From Theristus sp. LFF4_11 (Eukaryota > Nematoda > Chromadorea > Monhysterida > Xyalidae), in contig JASANC010005657.1 in NCBI GenBank assembly GCA_030248135.1, positions 1 to 64,000 on the forward strand: a stretch of DNA of 64,000 bases, written 5' to 3'. This document shows positions 1 through 12,600 of the stretch, one piece after another. Positions within the stretch are counted from its first letter, which is position 1. Every line of letters begins with the position of its first letter. Below the pieces are notes generated by a model, which saw only the letters and a program-made list of their open reading frames with translations, made no database searches and was not told the origin of the DNA. Both the position numbers and the translations under genes were made by a program.

Positions 1-3000
1 ATTGTACAATTTATCACAAGATAGGAATATTGCACAGTCAGACTAATTGAGATTTAAGGCTGTAAGATTTGTCACAACACAGGAATGTTTCACGCACAGT
101 TACACATGCATGTTACACGCTCACAGGCGTGCTAGTGTAATATCGTTTGTGTGTGTGCCTGGGTGTTTGTTTGTGACTGCTGCAACCCTGTAACAAAGTG
201 CGTACGCTCTTCAAAGCCCAAAATCAAACCTGCATTAATTCGACGAAAATCTCCGAGCACATGCAAGCCTGCATGCTCTGCTGGCTGCTGAACGCTTTTG
301 TGGTGCGACTGAAACGATAGTTCATTGTGTGCGCAAACTCACTGGCACTGAAACACACTATCGCTCTGTGTGTGCCGTGTGCCAGTGGGTTTGTTCGTGC
401 TGGGGAACACGCACTCTTCACACAATAGTGGTTTGTATGTAACCAATATTTTGTTAAAGTATACTTTATTGAAGCCAACAACCTCGCAAACGACATGATG
501 TTCACAAGAAAGGTCAATAGCATCTGTCGAGCTTCTGGGTCATCTCTGGTTTGTGCTAGTGCCGTTTGCCCTTGGTGGAATCGCTCCGCCAGACTGCCAA
601 CGAGCCGTTGCATGTAAAGGTGCTTCTTCTGAAACGGTCATCTATCATTTCATCTCGTTTTCATTTCGCGAAACGCAGACAATAATTCCAGTATATAGAC
701 AAAAACCGCATATAAAACGGGGATTTATCACTCAGTGTAAGTCATATGTTTCACAGGCACAGACAAACACACAGGCACATCCGTGACGTCATGCTGCGCG
801 CATGACATGGGTGCGTGCCAGTGCGTTTGTGTGAGACCGTGCAGTACTTCACACAAAACTAAAAAACCATCATGGTCATCCGACAAGCGACCTCCGGCGT
901 AAAGTTGCCGAACACAATCAGCGTTCCCGTTGCCTCATACAAAAACAACTGGTCGTCAGCCGTAATCAGTTGCTGTTGACTCGACTGTTTTGCGTTCGGT
1001 TGTACGTCCAATAGATCTTGGATTTGAGTCAGGATTTCGTCGACGTAGTTTTGGAGAATTTGCCTGCAAAATCACAATACTCAATGCAACCGTGACTGCA
1101 AAAATTCCTGGCTAAAACCTGAAAATATTGGATGTTTAGCACAAGTGGCTCAGCTTGGTTCCGGCGGTTAAGTTCACTTTAGCTTAGCTTCATATTCAAC
1201 ACTACAGACACCCGATTAGGCTGAAGATCTTAAGTAATGAACAAGATTCATCTGAGAAACATCAGGGTGTTGATGGGTCGTGACAATGACAGTATGTGTG
1301 TATGCGTGCCAGTGCGTTTGTCTGTGTGTACATAAACAATCACCGGTACCAAACAAGTACTCTAACACCGACTTTTGCAGCTTTACGAATCTCGTGAAGA
1401 GGTAGACAGCGCGCGAGCGCACTTTCTCGGACGGATGGTGGAAGCCGCGCACGTCGAGAAACGCGCGCAGCACCTCGCCGACCAGTTGTGGCTCGCTCGC
1501 GAACACTTTCTCGTAGCGACACACGATCTCGTGGAACAACAGACACAGGGCGGCGTGGCCGTGCGTGCTGACGCCGCTGGTGACCACCTGTTGAAAAACA
1601 CCGTCTGTGATTGTGTGCGGGTTTTGTTGTTCTTGTTCTTGAAAGCGGTCTTTGATGGTGTGCGTTTTTCAGTCTACTGTTTGCACGCTGACACTGTTGC
1701 GGTGTGTCTGCTGTTTGATGTGCTACAGAAACGACCAAACAACATTCAAGAACAGACATCATGCCGTTCAGCGGTGCGCGGTCTTCGGACAACTACAGTC
1801 GACTTTAGACCAGTTGATTTTCTTATTCTCATCTTACAAGTGAGCTACGTAACGCTAGAACAGTCGAACACTAAATTATGGGCAATCTGCTGATTGGTTG
1901 GTGATCACGTGCATGCGCATGCTTTCTGTGCAGGCATTGTTGCGGGGGGGGGGAGGCGGAATCTGTCCTGCACAGAAGCATGCATCACCTGTTCACCATC
2001 CAGTCAGTTTTTTGCCTATAATTTAGAGTTCGATTAAGAGCAACACAAACAATTCACCGTTTGTATCAGTCGTCGTATACGAACGGAACGAACGTCCTTT
2101 GCATCTTTCAATATCGAACCCTGAAAGTTACAAAAAAAAATTACTGATTCTCTTTTACGGCGACCAGGCGGCTGGGCCCGTATGAAAATCAATTCAAAAC
2201 AGCAGGGCGTCTACTATCAAACGTACAAAAACCACAGTATTTTCCACCAACCGACACCACCTCGCCGATGAAATAGACCATCGCTAAGGCGAGTTCAATG
2301 TCGTTCAACGGCATCGTCTGCCACTGCGACAACACCCGTTGCACGTAGTCGTCCACTGCGTCCAACAGAAGATCGGTGTCCTGCAATAATAACCAACCGG
2401 CAGTGATTCAGTTGCAAGGGCTAGTCTGAAGATAGTGTACAACAAATTTATACGATGCTCAAACACAATACAGTTAACAGTTCACTTTGCACGGTTTGTG
2501 AGACAATAATGTTGCATAGTCACAAACACACAGGCACACAAACATACGCTGCTGTAATACGTCGCATGTGTGCGTACGTGTTTGTTTGTGGTGACTGTGC
2601 AGCGTTACTGCGTTATAAACTGAGCACAATGTCATTCATCTGCATGAACCAGATTAAAAACTGTCAAAATCCGAACGAAAAACAAATGCTTCCAGTTTCA
2701 CAAACTCCACTTACCAACTGTCCAATGTTCGCGAGAATCAGTCGCAGTTCCTTTCGATGTTCTTGAAATTCGACTTCCAGTTCAAACTGAAAAAGAGGTG
2801 AACGGGTTTTCAATCAAGCATCACACCTTTGACACGCAACAAATCAAACTTTCCAAGTTTCAACACGCTGACTTTTACTTTTTACCTCGGATTCATGATT
2901 GTAGTCAGCGGGCAAATGATAGCGCTGCAGAACCGCACACAAGAGTTGCTGAAACGAAAAGTCGTCTGCATCCAGATCCACAAAAAAAATTAGCCAAAAG

Positions 3001-3660
3001 CTTTTCTGAGAGTTTTAAGCATTCAAAAGTGACCGAATTAAAAGTCAGCCTGAAGACCCGAGCATTTTCTTGAATACAGGGCTATTCCGATGTTGAACAG
3101 TCACGAACAAATGATACTACCAGCACTAATAACGTTTGCCAGTGTGTTTGTTTGTTTGTCACCACGTGTGATTTTGAAATGAAGTGCCTGGTCGTTCGAC
3201 TACAACTTTTCGATCGGAAAACGGAGTCAAGAGCTTCAAAATTAAAAAAAAACGAACAACCTTGAGGAATGTGCACTGGTCGGGCGTTAGTGGAGCGATC
3301 TGTTTCAGCAGTTGCACGTGTTGGTGCGCGAATTCAACGACCTGAAATTTGAAAAAAAGTTCTTTTTGCACAGAATGCTATGACGTAATCGTTGTGACCA
3401 AAATTTTAGAACACTACTTTTATATATCAGAATTCAAATAGATCAGATTCAAAAATATGAAAACTGAAAAAAACATATTGGAGTCCCAAGTCTGGAAGAC
3501 GGAACAGTCGACAACAAATGTTGCACTGCACCACACAAACACACGAGCACACACAGATTACAGCAGCACGCGTGTCTCCGTGTGTGTGTGCCAGTGTGTT
3601 TGTCCGTGACTGTGCTACAAACAGAGTGCACCGTGTTCAGACCAGCACTTTCAGTGACAC
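1..3660. repeat. Hairpin repeat family in exportin-T introns (GTCACAAACAAACACAC type)
   Basis: Short imperfect palindromes occupy intron after intron at about 93-190, 744-850, 1255-1345, 2505-2612, 3090-3172 and 3519-3660. Each arm has a core like GTCACAAACAAACACAC followed by GGCACRCA, and the opposite arm is its reverse complement (TGTGTTTGTTTGTGAC). The length is about 90-140 bp with no coding potential. They look like a hairpin MITE family. Further copies lie at 20880-20990, 24830-25030, 26650-26735 and 28590-28690 in other genes' introns. Confidence 0.75.
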
Positions 3661-6600
3661 ACCGCTTCGGCGACCCCTTGGTCGTCGACGGTCAGGCAGG
3701 CGAGCATCGCGCGAGCTTTCTCAGTCAACAGCTGCATCACGGCACTCGCCTCGCTCAGTTGGCCAGCTTTGCTGAAGCTGCAACAGTGACGCACTTTTGG
3801 AGACACTTCCTTCACGGCACCGTTAGTTTTGTTGCAACGCGACAGGCAAACAGCGTTTTTTTTATTCAAACTACGCGATTTACTTGGTTTTTGTTTCTAG
3901 TTTTTCTCAATTGTTCGAACTTTCCAGTAAAAACATTCGCGCTAAATAATGTGTCATAAGAAAAATGTGCCCCGAACACCTGACCGAAACAAAACATTCA
4001 ACAATGAGCAATCACATCGTTCGCTTCCATCAAGATTGGTTCAATCAAATATTTACGGGATTCAAAGAAAAACAGCCAAACCCCAACAAAACCAGTTCTT
4101 TCCAACGAACGTGTTCCAAGCAGCGATCAGCTCGCTGCCCGTCGCATTGATGATTTGTGCTAAGCAGATCACCCGATCAATATCGGTGTCCTGGAAACGT
4201 CAAGCAAGCATGCTTGTTTTTCACTTGCTGTACCACACTGAATCACCAGCAAAAAATGTTTTTTACGCATGTTTTGAGCTGGTCTGTTTGGAGTGCTTTC
4301 TGTCAACATTTCAGTACTGACAGAACATACGCCATTGAACTTTCACGACGCTGTCAAAGCTTGACTAGGACGGACATACAGCCAAATGCGATCATTAACG
4401 TGCAAACATTGTCCGTTCCTTCAACGCACTTTGTCAACATTGTAGACGCCGCGTTCCGTGAGCATTCGATCAACAGTGACAACGAGATTCGCCTTGTCCG
4501 CCGCCGGCATGCCCTTTGAGACGATGCTGCAGACGCAGTCGGCAGCGGCGTACTTGTCTCCGGCGTTGTGAGTGAGATCGTCTGGAAAAAAATTTAATTG
4601 TCAAAAAAGACACATTTGTATTCGTTTCTGTGGTAGCAATTAGCAGTTAGTTTCTTTTTGTGCGTACGCACGGACACGACACTTAAAAATGGCCACGAGA
4701 TTTAGAAATCGTATCGTGTGTTCTGCCTTGTTGCATTACGGACACGATTAGTTTACATGGGAGATTTAGAACGTGTCTGTGCGTACGGACAAAATACAAA
4801 ATGGTGTTTTTGCCTTCGGGTCTGACTGGACATGACATGGGATGGGTTATCGAAAAATCCAAATTATGGACACGCATGCTTACACCACTTCACTTCACCA
4901 AGACACCACTTCAATATTGCTCATTCAATTGGATCACAAAAAAACGGTTGCCTCAACTCCACGAAACCCAGTTTTTTGCGTTCATGTTATTCCATCATTT
5001 TTCGATTTCATTAATCCAGATTGTCTGTCATCAATTTTCAACTTCTTACAGAGCACTGACCAATGACCAACGGCAGCAGCTGCTCGTTCACCACCAATGA
5101 AACATCGATCCAGGCGCTGTACGCTCCGATGGCGTTCAGACAGAGTTCGCGCACTTTCGACGGCTGACCGTCGGTGCTCTGAAATGCTGTCCAACTTCAA
5201 TGACACACGGCGGTTTCCAGAATTTACAGGTCACCGAGACTTGTCTTTAAAAAATTGTGCATTCGGTGTTTTAACAGTTTCGCTCCATCTTCAACGTCAT
5301 CCCTTCATGACAAATAATCTTACGCACAGTTTGAAACAGAAATTAACATTTATCAGATCAGTGCACGTGACTTTTTGCGCACGGCGCAAAAGCAACGCCA
5401 GTTTTTCTATTCTCCGGCGTGTTACTTTGTCCGCAAGGATGGCATTATTTAAGAAATAAAAAAGTGAACACATTTCAGAACGATGAACAGACATGTTCTA
5501 CTCTTAATTGGGTTCGTTTTAGTTTCGAAAAGAATTCTCATGTTGCAGTTTGTATGACTTCAGTCAGGGTTAAGAATTTATCAGATCAGATGTACAGAGT
5601 GAACCAACAAAGGTTCCAATTTCAAAATGCTCTCGCTGATATTCAAAAAGTTATTCGCGTGTTCCCACCTACTGGCAGATCAGACTCGCTGCTCTGCCCT
5701 CCACTTAACCATGATGGCAGCAAAGACTGAAAATGGAATTGCATCTTTCACTGCAGAAAACAACCAGTTTGCTACGGTGAAAATTTCAGACTGACAAATT
5801 GTGTTAATAAAAAAAAATTAAAAAAAACAATTTGCATCTGGAAAGATAAATTCACATCTGTTCTGAGCAGAACCGCTTACGCACGCTCAGACTCGAAGTG
5901 AAACATCAGGGTGATCAAAGACTGTTCAAATGCAATTCGGCATTCGGCATTTTCAAGCTACTGTATGTGCGTATTGGTTTTTTCTCTTTTTTGTGTTGTG
6001 AACACTCGGGTTGTTATCAACGTTCATCGTTTGCTTTTTGTTACAGCTAAATTAACTCTCTGCATTTCACAGCATTTGTCGATTTTTCATGTTTTCCAGA
6101 TATACTGCTACAGTGAGTAATAGGGGATAGGGGCAACATACCGTGAATAAAATTTGCTCAGAAAAACCTCCTATTGTTTTCTAATAGTGTTCCAATTTTC
6201 AGATCGAAACATCTCAGCAAGCGCCAGTGAGCGCATTTTGAAATTGGAACATTTTTTGTTCACCCTGTATCTGTGTATGTTAGAAGCGATAAACTTCTGT
6301 TTAGTCAGGCAAGACACGACACTCAAAAGTCAACGCTTTAATTTGAAGTCTTATGTTAAAGAAAACGATATGAAATCGCATCTTGACTGAACAATTTATT
6401 ATCAGAAAATCCACTATTGGCTTGTTGCACAGCTCGATTAAGCCCCACTATCAGCATATTCTTTGTTATATCGTTAAGTCACAGTCAGATACTAGCAAAT
6501 TGACCCGTGCCTACGGCACGGTTAGCTGATAACTACAATTATTAGTAGCAGTAGCAACACAATCATATCTGCATTGCCATTCAAAATATGAAAAACAATC

Positions 6601-9600
6601 TTTTTAATCAGCAACAAACAACTGCCATTTAAAGTATCAAGATAAACTCTGATTTATTACCTTCTTCAATGTCGCTTAATTGTCGTTTCATTCTTCTTTG
6701 TATTCCATTGTCATTCCCGTTTAAAGTATCAAAAAACAATGTTCTTTGATCAGCGACAATTAACAGCCATTCCCCTCAAAATATCAAAAATCAATCTTGT
6801 TTTGTTAGCTTTTCCATGTCGTCAAATGTCGTTCAACTACCATTCCTAATCAAAAAAAATAAAAAAACGTCGTTTGATCTGCAACAATTAACCGATACCG
6901 GTTTAAAATATTTGAAAAAACTAAAAGCAAGCTGTTTCAGTCAGCTGCACTTCGCTGTCATTTCTTTTCAGTATAACAAAAACAATCTTGTATTATGATC
7001 AGCAACAACTATCCCGTTCAGAAAGCAATCTTTCAATCTTTTTAGTCAGTTTCATTTCACTGTGATGACCGTTAAAAGTATAATAATACAATCTTTGATC
7101 AGCAACACTCAAATGCTATTCCCGTTCAAAATATAAAAAAAATCATTCCCGTTTAAGGGTTCAAAAAACAATCTTTTGATGATGAGCCACAATTAACAGT
7201 TATTCCCGCTCAAAGCATCAAAAATCAATCTTTGCTATTCCTGTTAAAAAAAATTAAAAAAACATGTCGTTTGATCAGCAACAATCAGCTGATACCGGTT
7301 TACAATATTTAAAAAATTGAAAGCAATCTGGTTCAGTCAGCTGCATTTCGCTGTCATTTCTGTTCAGTATAACAAAAACAATAGTGTATATGATCAGCAA
7401 CAACTATCCCGTTCAAAAAGCAATCTTTTAAACTTCTTAGTGAGTTGCATTTTACTGTCATGACCGTTAAAAGTATAATAATACAATCTTTGATCAGCAA
7501 CACTCAAATGCTATTCCCGTTCAAAATATAAAAAAAATCATTCCCGTTTAAGGTGTCAAAAAACAATCTTTCGATGATGAGCGACAATTAACAGTTATTC
7601 CCGCTCAAAGCATCAAAAATCAATCTTTGCTATTCCTGTTCAAAAAAAAATAAAAAAAACATGTCGTTTGATCAGCAACAATCAGCTGATACCGGTTTAC
7701 AATATTTAAAAAATTGAAAGCAATCTGGTTCAGTCAGCTGCATTTCGCTGTCATTTCTGTTCAGTATAACAAAAACAATCGTGTATATGATCAGCAACAA
7801 CTATCCCGTTCAAAATTTAAAAAATTGAAAGCAATCTGGTTCAGTCAGCTGCATTTCGCTGTCATTTCTGTTCAGTATAACAAAAACAATCGTGTATATG
7901 ATCAGCAACAACTATCCCGTTCAAAAAGCAATCTTTTAAACTTCTTAGTGAGTTGCATTTTACTGTCATGACCGTTAAAAGTATGATAAAACAATTTTTG
8001 ATCAGCAATGCCCAACTGCTTCGTTCAAAATTCCCGTTCAAAATATTTAAAAAACCTCTTCTGATCAGAATCATTCAACTGTTACTCGTTAAAAAAAATG
8101 ATCGATTGTATGTGGATCGTTCCACTGCTTCGCCGTCGATCATGGCCACATCTTTGTTGATGCTGCAATCTATATCTTGTGGAACTACAATCTATTTCTT
8201 GTTCAGAAACAATCAATTACTTCTTGTTAGCTATTGTAATTCGATTGAAGTTCTATCTTTTCCGTGTAAAGGAGGCGGAGTAATGTTGAATGATGTGTGG
8301 AAAAGCCGCACAGCTGAAAAGATGTGTCGCACCCGAACGCACCCGAACGTAGTTCGAATACGATATAAAATAAAATTATTTAGTGAGGAAAGATTCTGAT
8401 TAGCTTTTTCCCGAATTTTTTGCACGAATCTGCCGACAGAATACGGCAAGTTTCGGTGATTTCAAATTGCCGCACAGCCATGAAAAATTTTCTCTATCTT
8501 TGCGTGCAAACGCATATTGATTAATAAGAAATCTTTTTAATAAGAAAGATAATAGATGGCAAACAGCAGCAACAGCCAAATCAAAGTGGTCGATTGTTTT
8601 CATTGCATGAGAATGATGATGATCAGGACTTTGTACAGAACATAGAGAGTAAAAAATTCTCATGAATCTTGAAGTAAAAATGGAGTGCAGCTGGAGATGA
8701 TGATATATATATGGCAAATTCAGAATAGCTTGGCGCCAATTCAAATCGACCAAAATTGACACGCTAAGACACACGGTCTTCCTGTTTTAGTAATATAGAC
8801 TAGCAAATTGACCCGTGCCTACGGCACGGTTAGCTGATAACTACAATTATTAGTAGCAGTAGCAACACAATCATATCTGCATTGCCATTCAAAATATGAA
8901 AAACAATCTTTTTAATCAGCAACAAACAACTGCCATTTAAAGTATCAAGATAAACTCTGATTTATTACCTTCTTCAATGTCGCTTAATTGTCGTTTCATT
9001 CTTCTTTGTATTCCATTGTCATTCCCGTTTAAAGTATCAAAAAACAATGTTCTTTGATCAGCGACAATTAACAGCCATTCCCCTCAAAATATCAAAAATC
9101 AATCTTGTTTTGTTAGCTTTTCCATGTCGTCAAATGTCGTTCAACTACCATTCCTAATCAAAAAAAAATAAAAAAACGTCGTTTGATCTGCAACAATTAA
9201 CCGATACCGGTTTAAAATATTTGAAAAACTAAAAGCAAGCTGTTTCAGTCAGCTGCACTTCGCTGTCATTTCTTTTCAGTATAACAAAAACAATCTTGTA
9301 TTATGATCAGCAACAACTATCCCGTTCAAAATCAGCAGCAATCTTTCAATCTTTTTAGTCAGTTTCATTTCACTGTGATGACCGTTAAAAGTATAATAAT
9401 ACAATCTTTGATCAGCAACACTCAAATGCTATTCCCGTTCAAAATATAAAAAAAATCATTCCCGTTTAAGGGTTCAAAAAACAATCTTTTGATGATGAGC
9501 CACAATTAACAGTTATTCCCGCTCAAAGCATCAAAAATCAATCTTTGCTATTCCTGTTAAAAAAAAATAAAAAAAACATGTCGTTTGATCAGCAACAATC

Positions 9601-12600
9601 AGCTGATACCGGTTTACAATATTTAAAAAATTGAAAGCAACCTGGTTCAGTCAGCTGATTTCGCTGTCATTTCTGTTCAGTATAATAAAAACAATATTGT
9701 TATGATCAGCAACAGCTATCCCGTTCAAAAAGCAATCTTTTAAACTTCTTAGTGAGTTGCATTTTACTGTCATGACGGTTAAAAGAATGATAAAACAATC
9801 TTTGATCAGCAACACCCAACTGCTTCGTTTAAAATTCCCGTCCAAAATATTTAAAAAAACCTCTTCTGATCAGAATCATTCAACTGTTACTCTCGTTAAA
9901 AAATTGATCGATTTTATGTGGACGTTCCACATTTGTTGAGTGAATTTTTGTGACAGTCTATTTTTGTTCAGAAACAATCAATTACTTCTTGTTAGCTATT
10001 GTAATTCGATTGAAGTTCTATCTTTTCGTGTAAAGGAGGCGGCGTAATGTTGAATGATGTGTGGAAAAGCCGCACAGCTGAAAAGATGTGTCGCGCCCGA
10101 ACGTAGTTCGAATACTATATAAAATAAAATTATTTAGTGAGGAAAGATTCTGATTAGCTTTTTCCCCAATTTTTTTTCACGAATCTGCCGACAGAATACG
10201 TCAAGTTTCGGTGATTTCAAATTGCCGCACAGCCATAAAAATTTTTGTCTATCGTTGCGTGCAAACGCATATTGATTGGGGCCCGTTTAATAACAAAGAT
10301 AATAGATGGCAAACAGCAGCAACAGCCAAATCAAAGTGGTCGATTGTTTTCATTGCATAAGAATGATGATGATTAGGACTTTTACAGAACATAGAGAGTA
10401 AAACATTCTCATGAATAATCATTAAAAATGGAGTGCAGCTAGAGATGATGATATATATATATGGCAAATTCAGAATAGCTTGGCGCCAATTCAAATCGAC
10501 CAAAATTGACACGTCATTAAAAATGGAGTGCAGCTAGAGATGATGATATATATATATGGCAAATTCAGAATAGCTTGGCGCCAATTCAAATCGACCAAAA
10601 TTGACACGCTAAGACACACGGTCTTCCTGTTTTAGTATTATAGATAGATGTAATTGATGTCGAAATGTTTTCGCAATAACCCGAGATGAATGTAAAGACG
10701 ATTACCACCAAACCAATATGTTGTTAGTGGCAACGCATGTGTGTAATTCATAAGACTTAATCATTCTGCCTTCATTAGAAAAACTTCAGAGCAGGTGCCT
10801 CAAATTAAAAGGTCTGCTCCATTGTGCTAGTGCCATGTCGTTTCCCTCTGGTTGGTTATTTCATTTGGCCGACCAAAGTTTCAAGCTGAAAAACACCCAG
10901 GAAAGTATCGACGTATCCACCAGGAAATTCGGATTGTGCAATTCATCACAACGACTCTTCATCCGTTATTCTTTCAATAAACCATTGATTTATACATGGT
11001 AGGTATTGCTACAATGGTAGCAGGAACCAACACAGTTTGGTCTGAAGCACCCATTTTTGTTCGGACTTCCTAGCTATCAGAACTTAATTATGCATGGGAA
11101 TGTTTACGAGAAAATCATAGGACGAGTCAACAATACCAATGCCAACTGAATGTTTTCCAAGTTTCACTGAACAACGATGTGTTCACTTTCTCCGAATTCA
11201 TTGAAAATTCAACTTAATCACAGCAACGTGCGTGTTTGTGACAGCTGAATAAATGAATGACACAATGTTGTTGTTTTTCTGATTGGGTCGAAAACACGCA
11301 TCGTTTGTTCGTAAATAATACCGGCTTTTTCATTTATTTGTCAACAGATCGGACGTCCAAAGCAAAGACCATAAGACTGACACTGTTTTGCTTTGTTTTT
11401 GGCTACGGTTTCTTGGTCCGACCATGACTCATTTCACGTTTGTTTTACCTGTCATAACTATTGCTGTAAATATTCTACAGTTCATCAACAGTTTGGTTGC
11501 AGAAAGCTAAAGATACTCCTACGTGTGCAATCAAGTCCAAGAGCACTTGTTATTAAGTCGTTGTTATGTGAACATGGTTTCTTTAACCGAAAATATGCTA
11601 ATAAGTTATGCGTTTTACAATACTGAGCCACCTAAGTTAGTTAGTTTTTCGCTGCACTAAATCTTTTCAGAGTTAGTTGAAATAAGTTGCAATTAACTGA
11701 GACATTCTTTCACGTAATTACACATCATCACGTGTTTGCATTCGGTCCACACGGTTCACGTATTTACATCAGTATTAGCCATTGCACAAGCCTATGCGGA
11801 ACTGAATTCAGTAAGAATTTCAAAAACCACACAACATGGAGTTAAATTCGTCCAATTTGAACATCACCGAAATTCCACGTTGGGTGAATCTTGTGCAAGC
11901 AGCCGTTTACAGTTGCATCACGCTTTCTGCGACAGTCAACAACTGCGTGATTTTAACTGTGTTCTGGCAGTAAGTGGATCGATTTTTGTCATTTCACGAT
12001 TCACGTTTATCCACAATACAATGTACTTAGGCTGAAGAGCTTGTTTTCGAGGCGAATACCATCGAAACACTCTCAACACTGCAACTTCAAAACAGATGCT
12101 GTGATGAATCGAGTCAACAAAGTGAAACAATTAACCATCAAGTTCTGGCAGTGCAAAATCGTCAAAAACAACCTAACACTCAGTGAGAGAAACGAAAACA
12201 ATTCAAGAGAACGAAATTGACAACCACAACTTTCAGGGGTTTCTGTGAAACACCACCAAAATGGAAAGCTGGCTTTAAAGGCCTGTTCCAATTTCATGGC
12301 AAAAGCATGGTCCCACCGGGACGCTCAGCCGTCCATCATACACTCCCACCCCAACGCACCAGACCGGAGTTTCGTACACGTTCGGTTTTTTGTGGAGCTT
12401 TTTTCCAGATCACAGGCAATTTGCTGCATTTCCAGTTTCCGCCACGACCCCGAGCTGGATTCGCTGTTCGCGTTCGCGTGTCTGGCCGTGTTCGATCTGT
12501 CGATCGGACTCGGCTCCGCCGCCGAGGTCGCCGCGCAGGTACGCGCCTGGCAGCACACGTCAATATCGGGCAGCCGCTGTTATATCGAGTTCATGCCGAT

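Noticed and set aside
12336..12563. Long minus-strand open frames opposite receptor exons
   Set aside because: They are antisense shadows of the GC-rich receptor exons; the plus-strand frame has helices, splice sites and family motifs.
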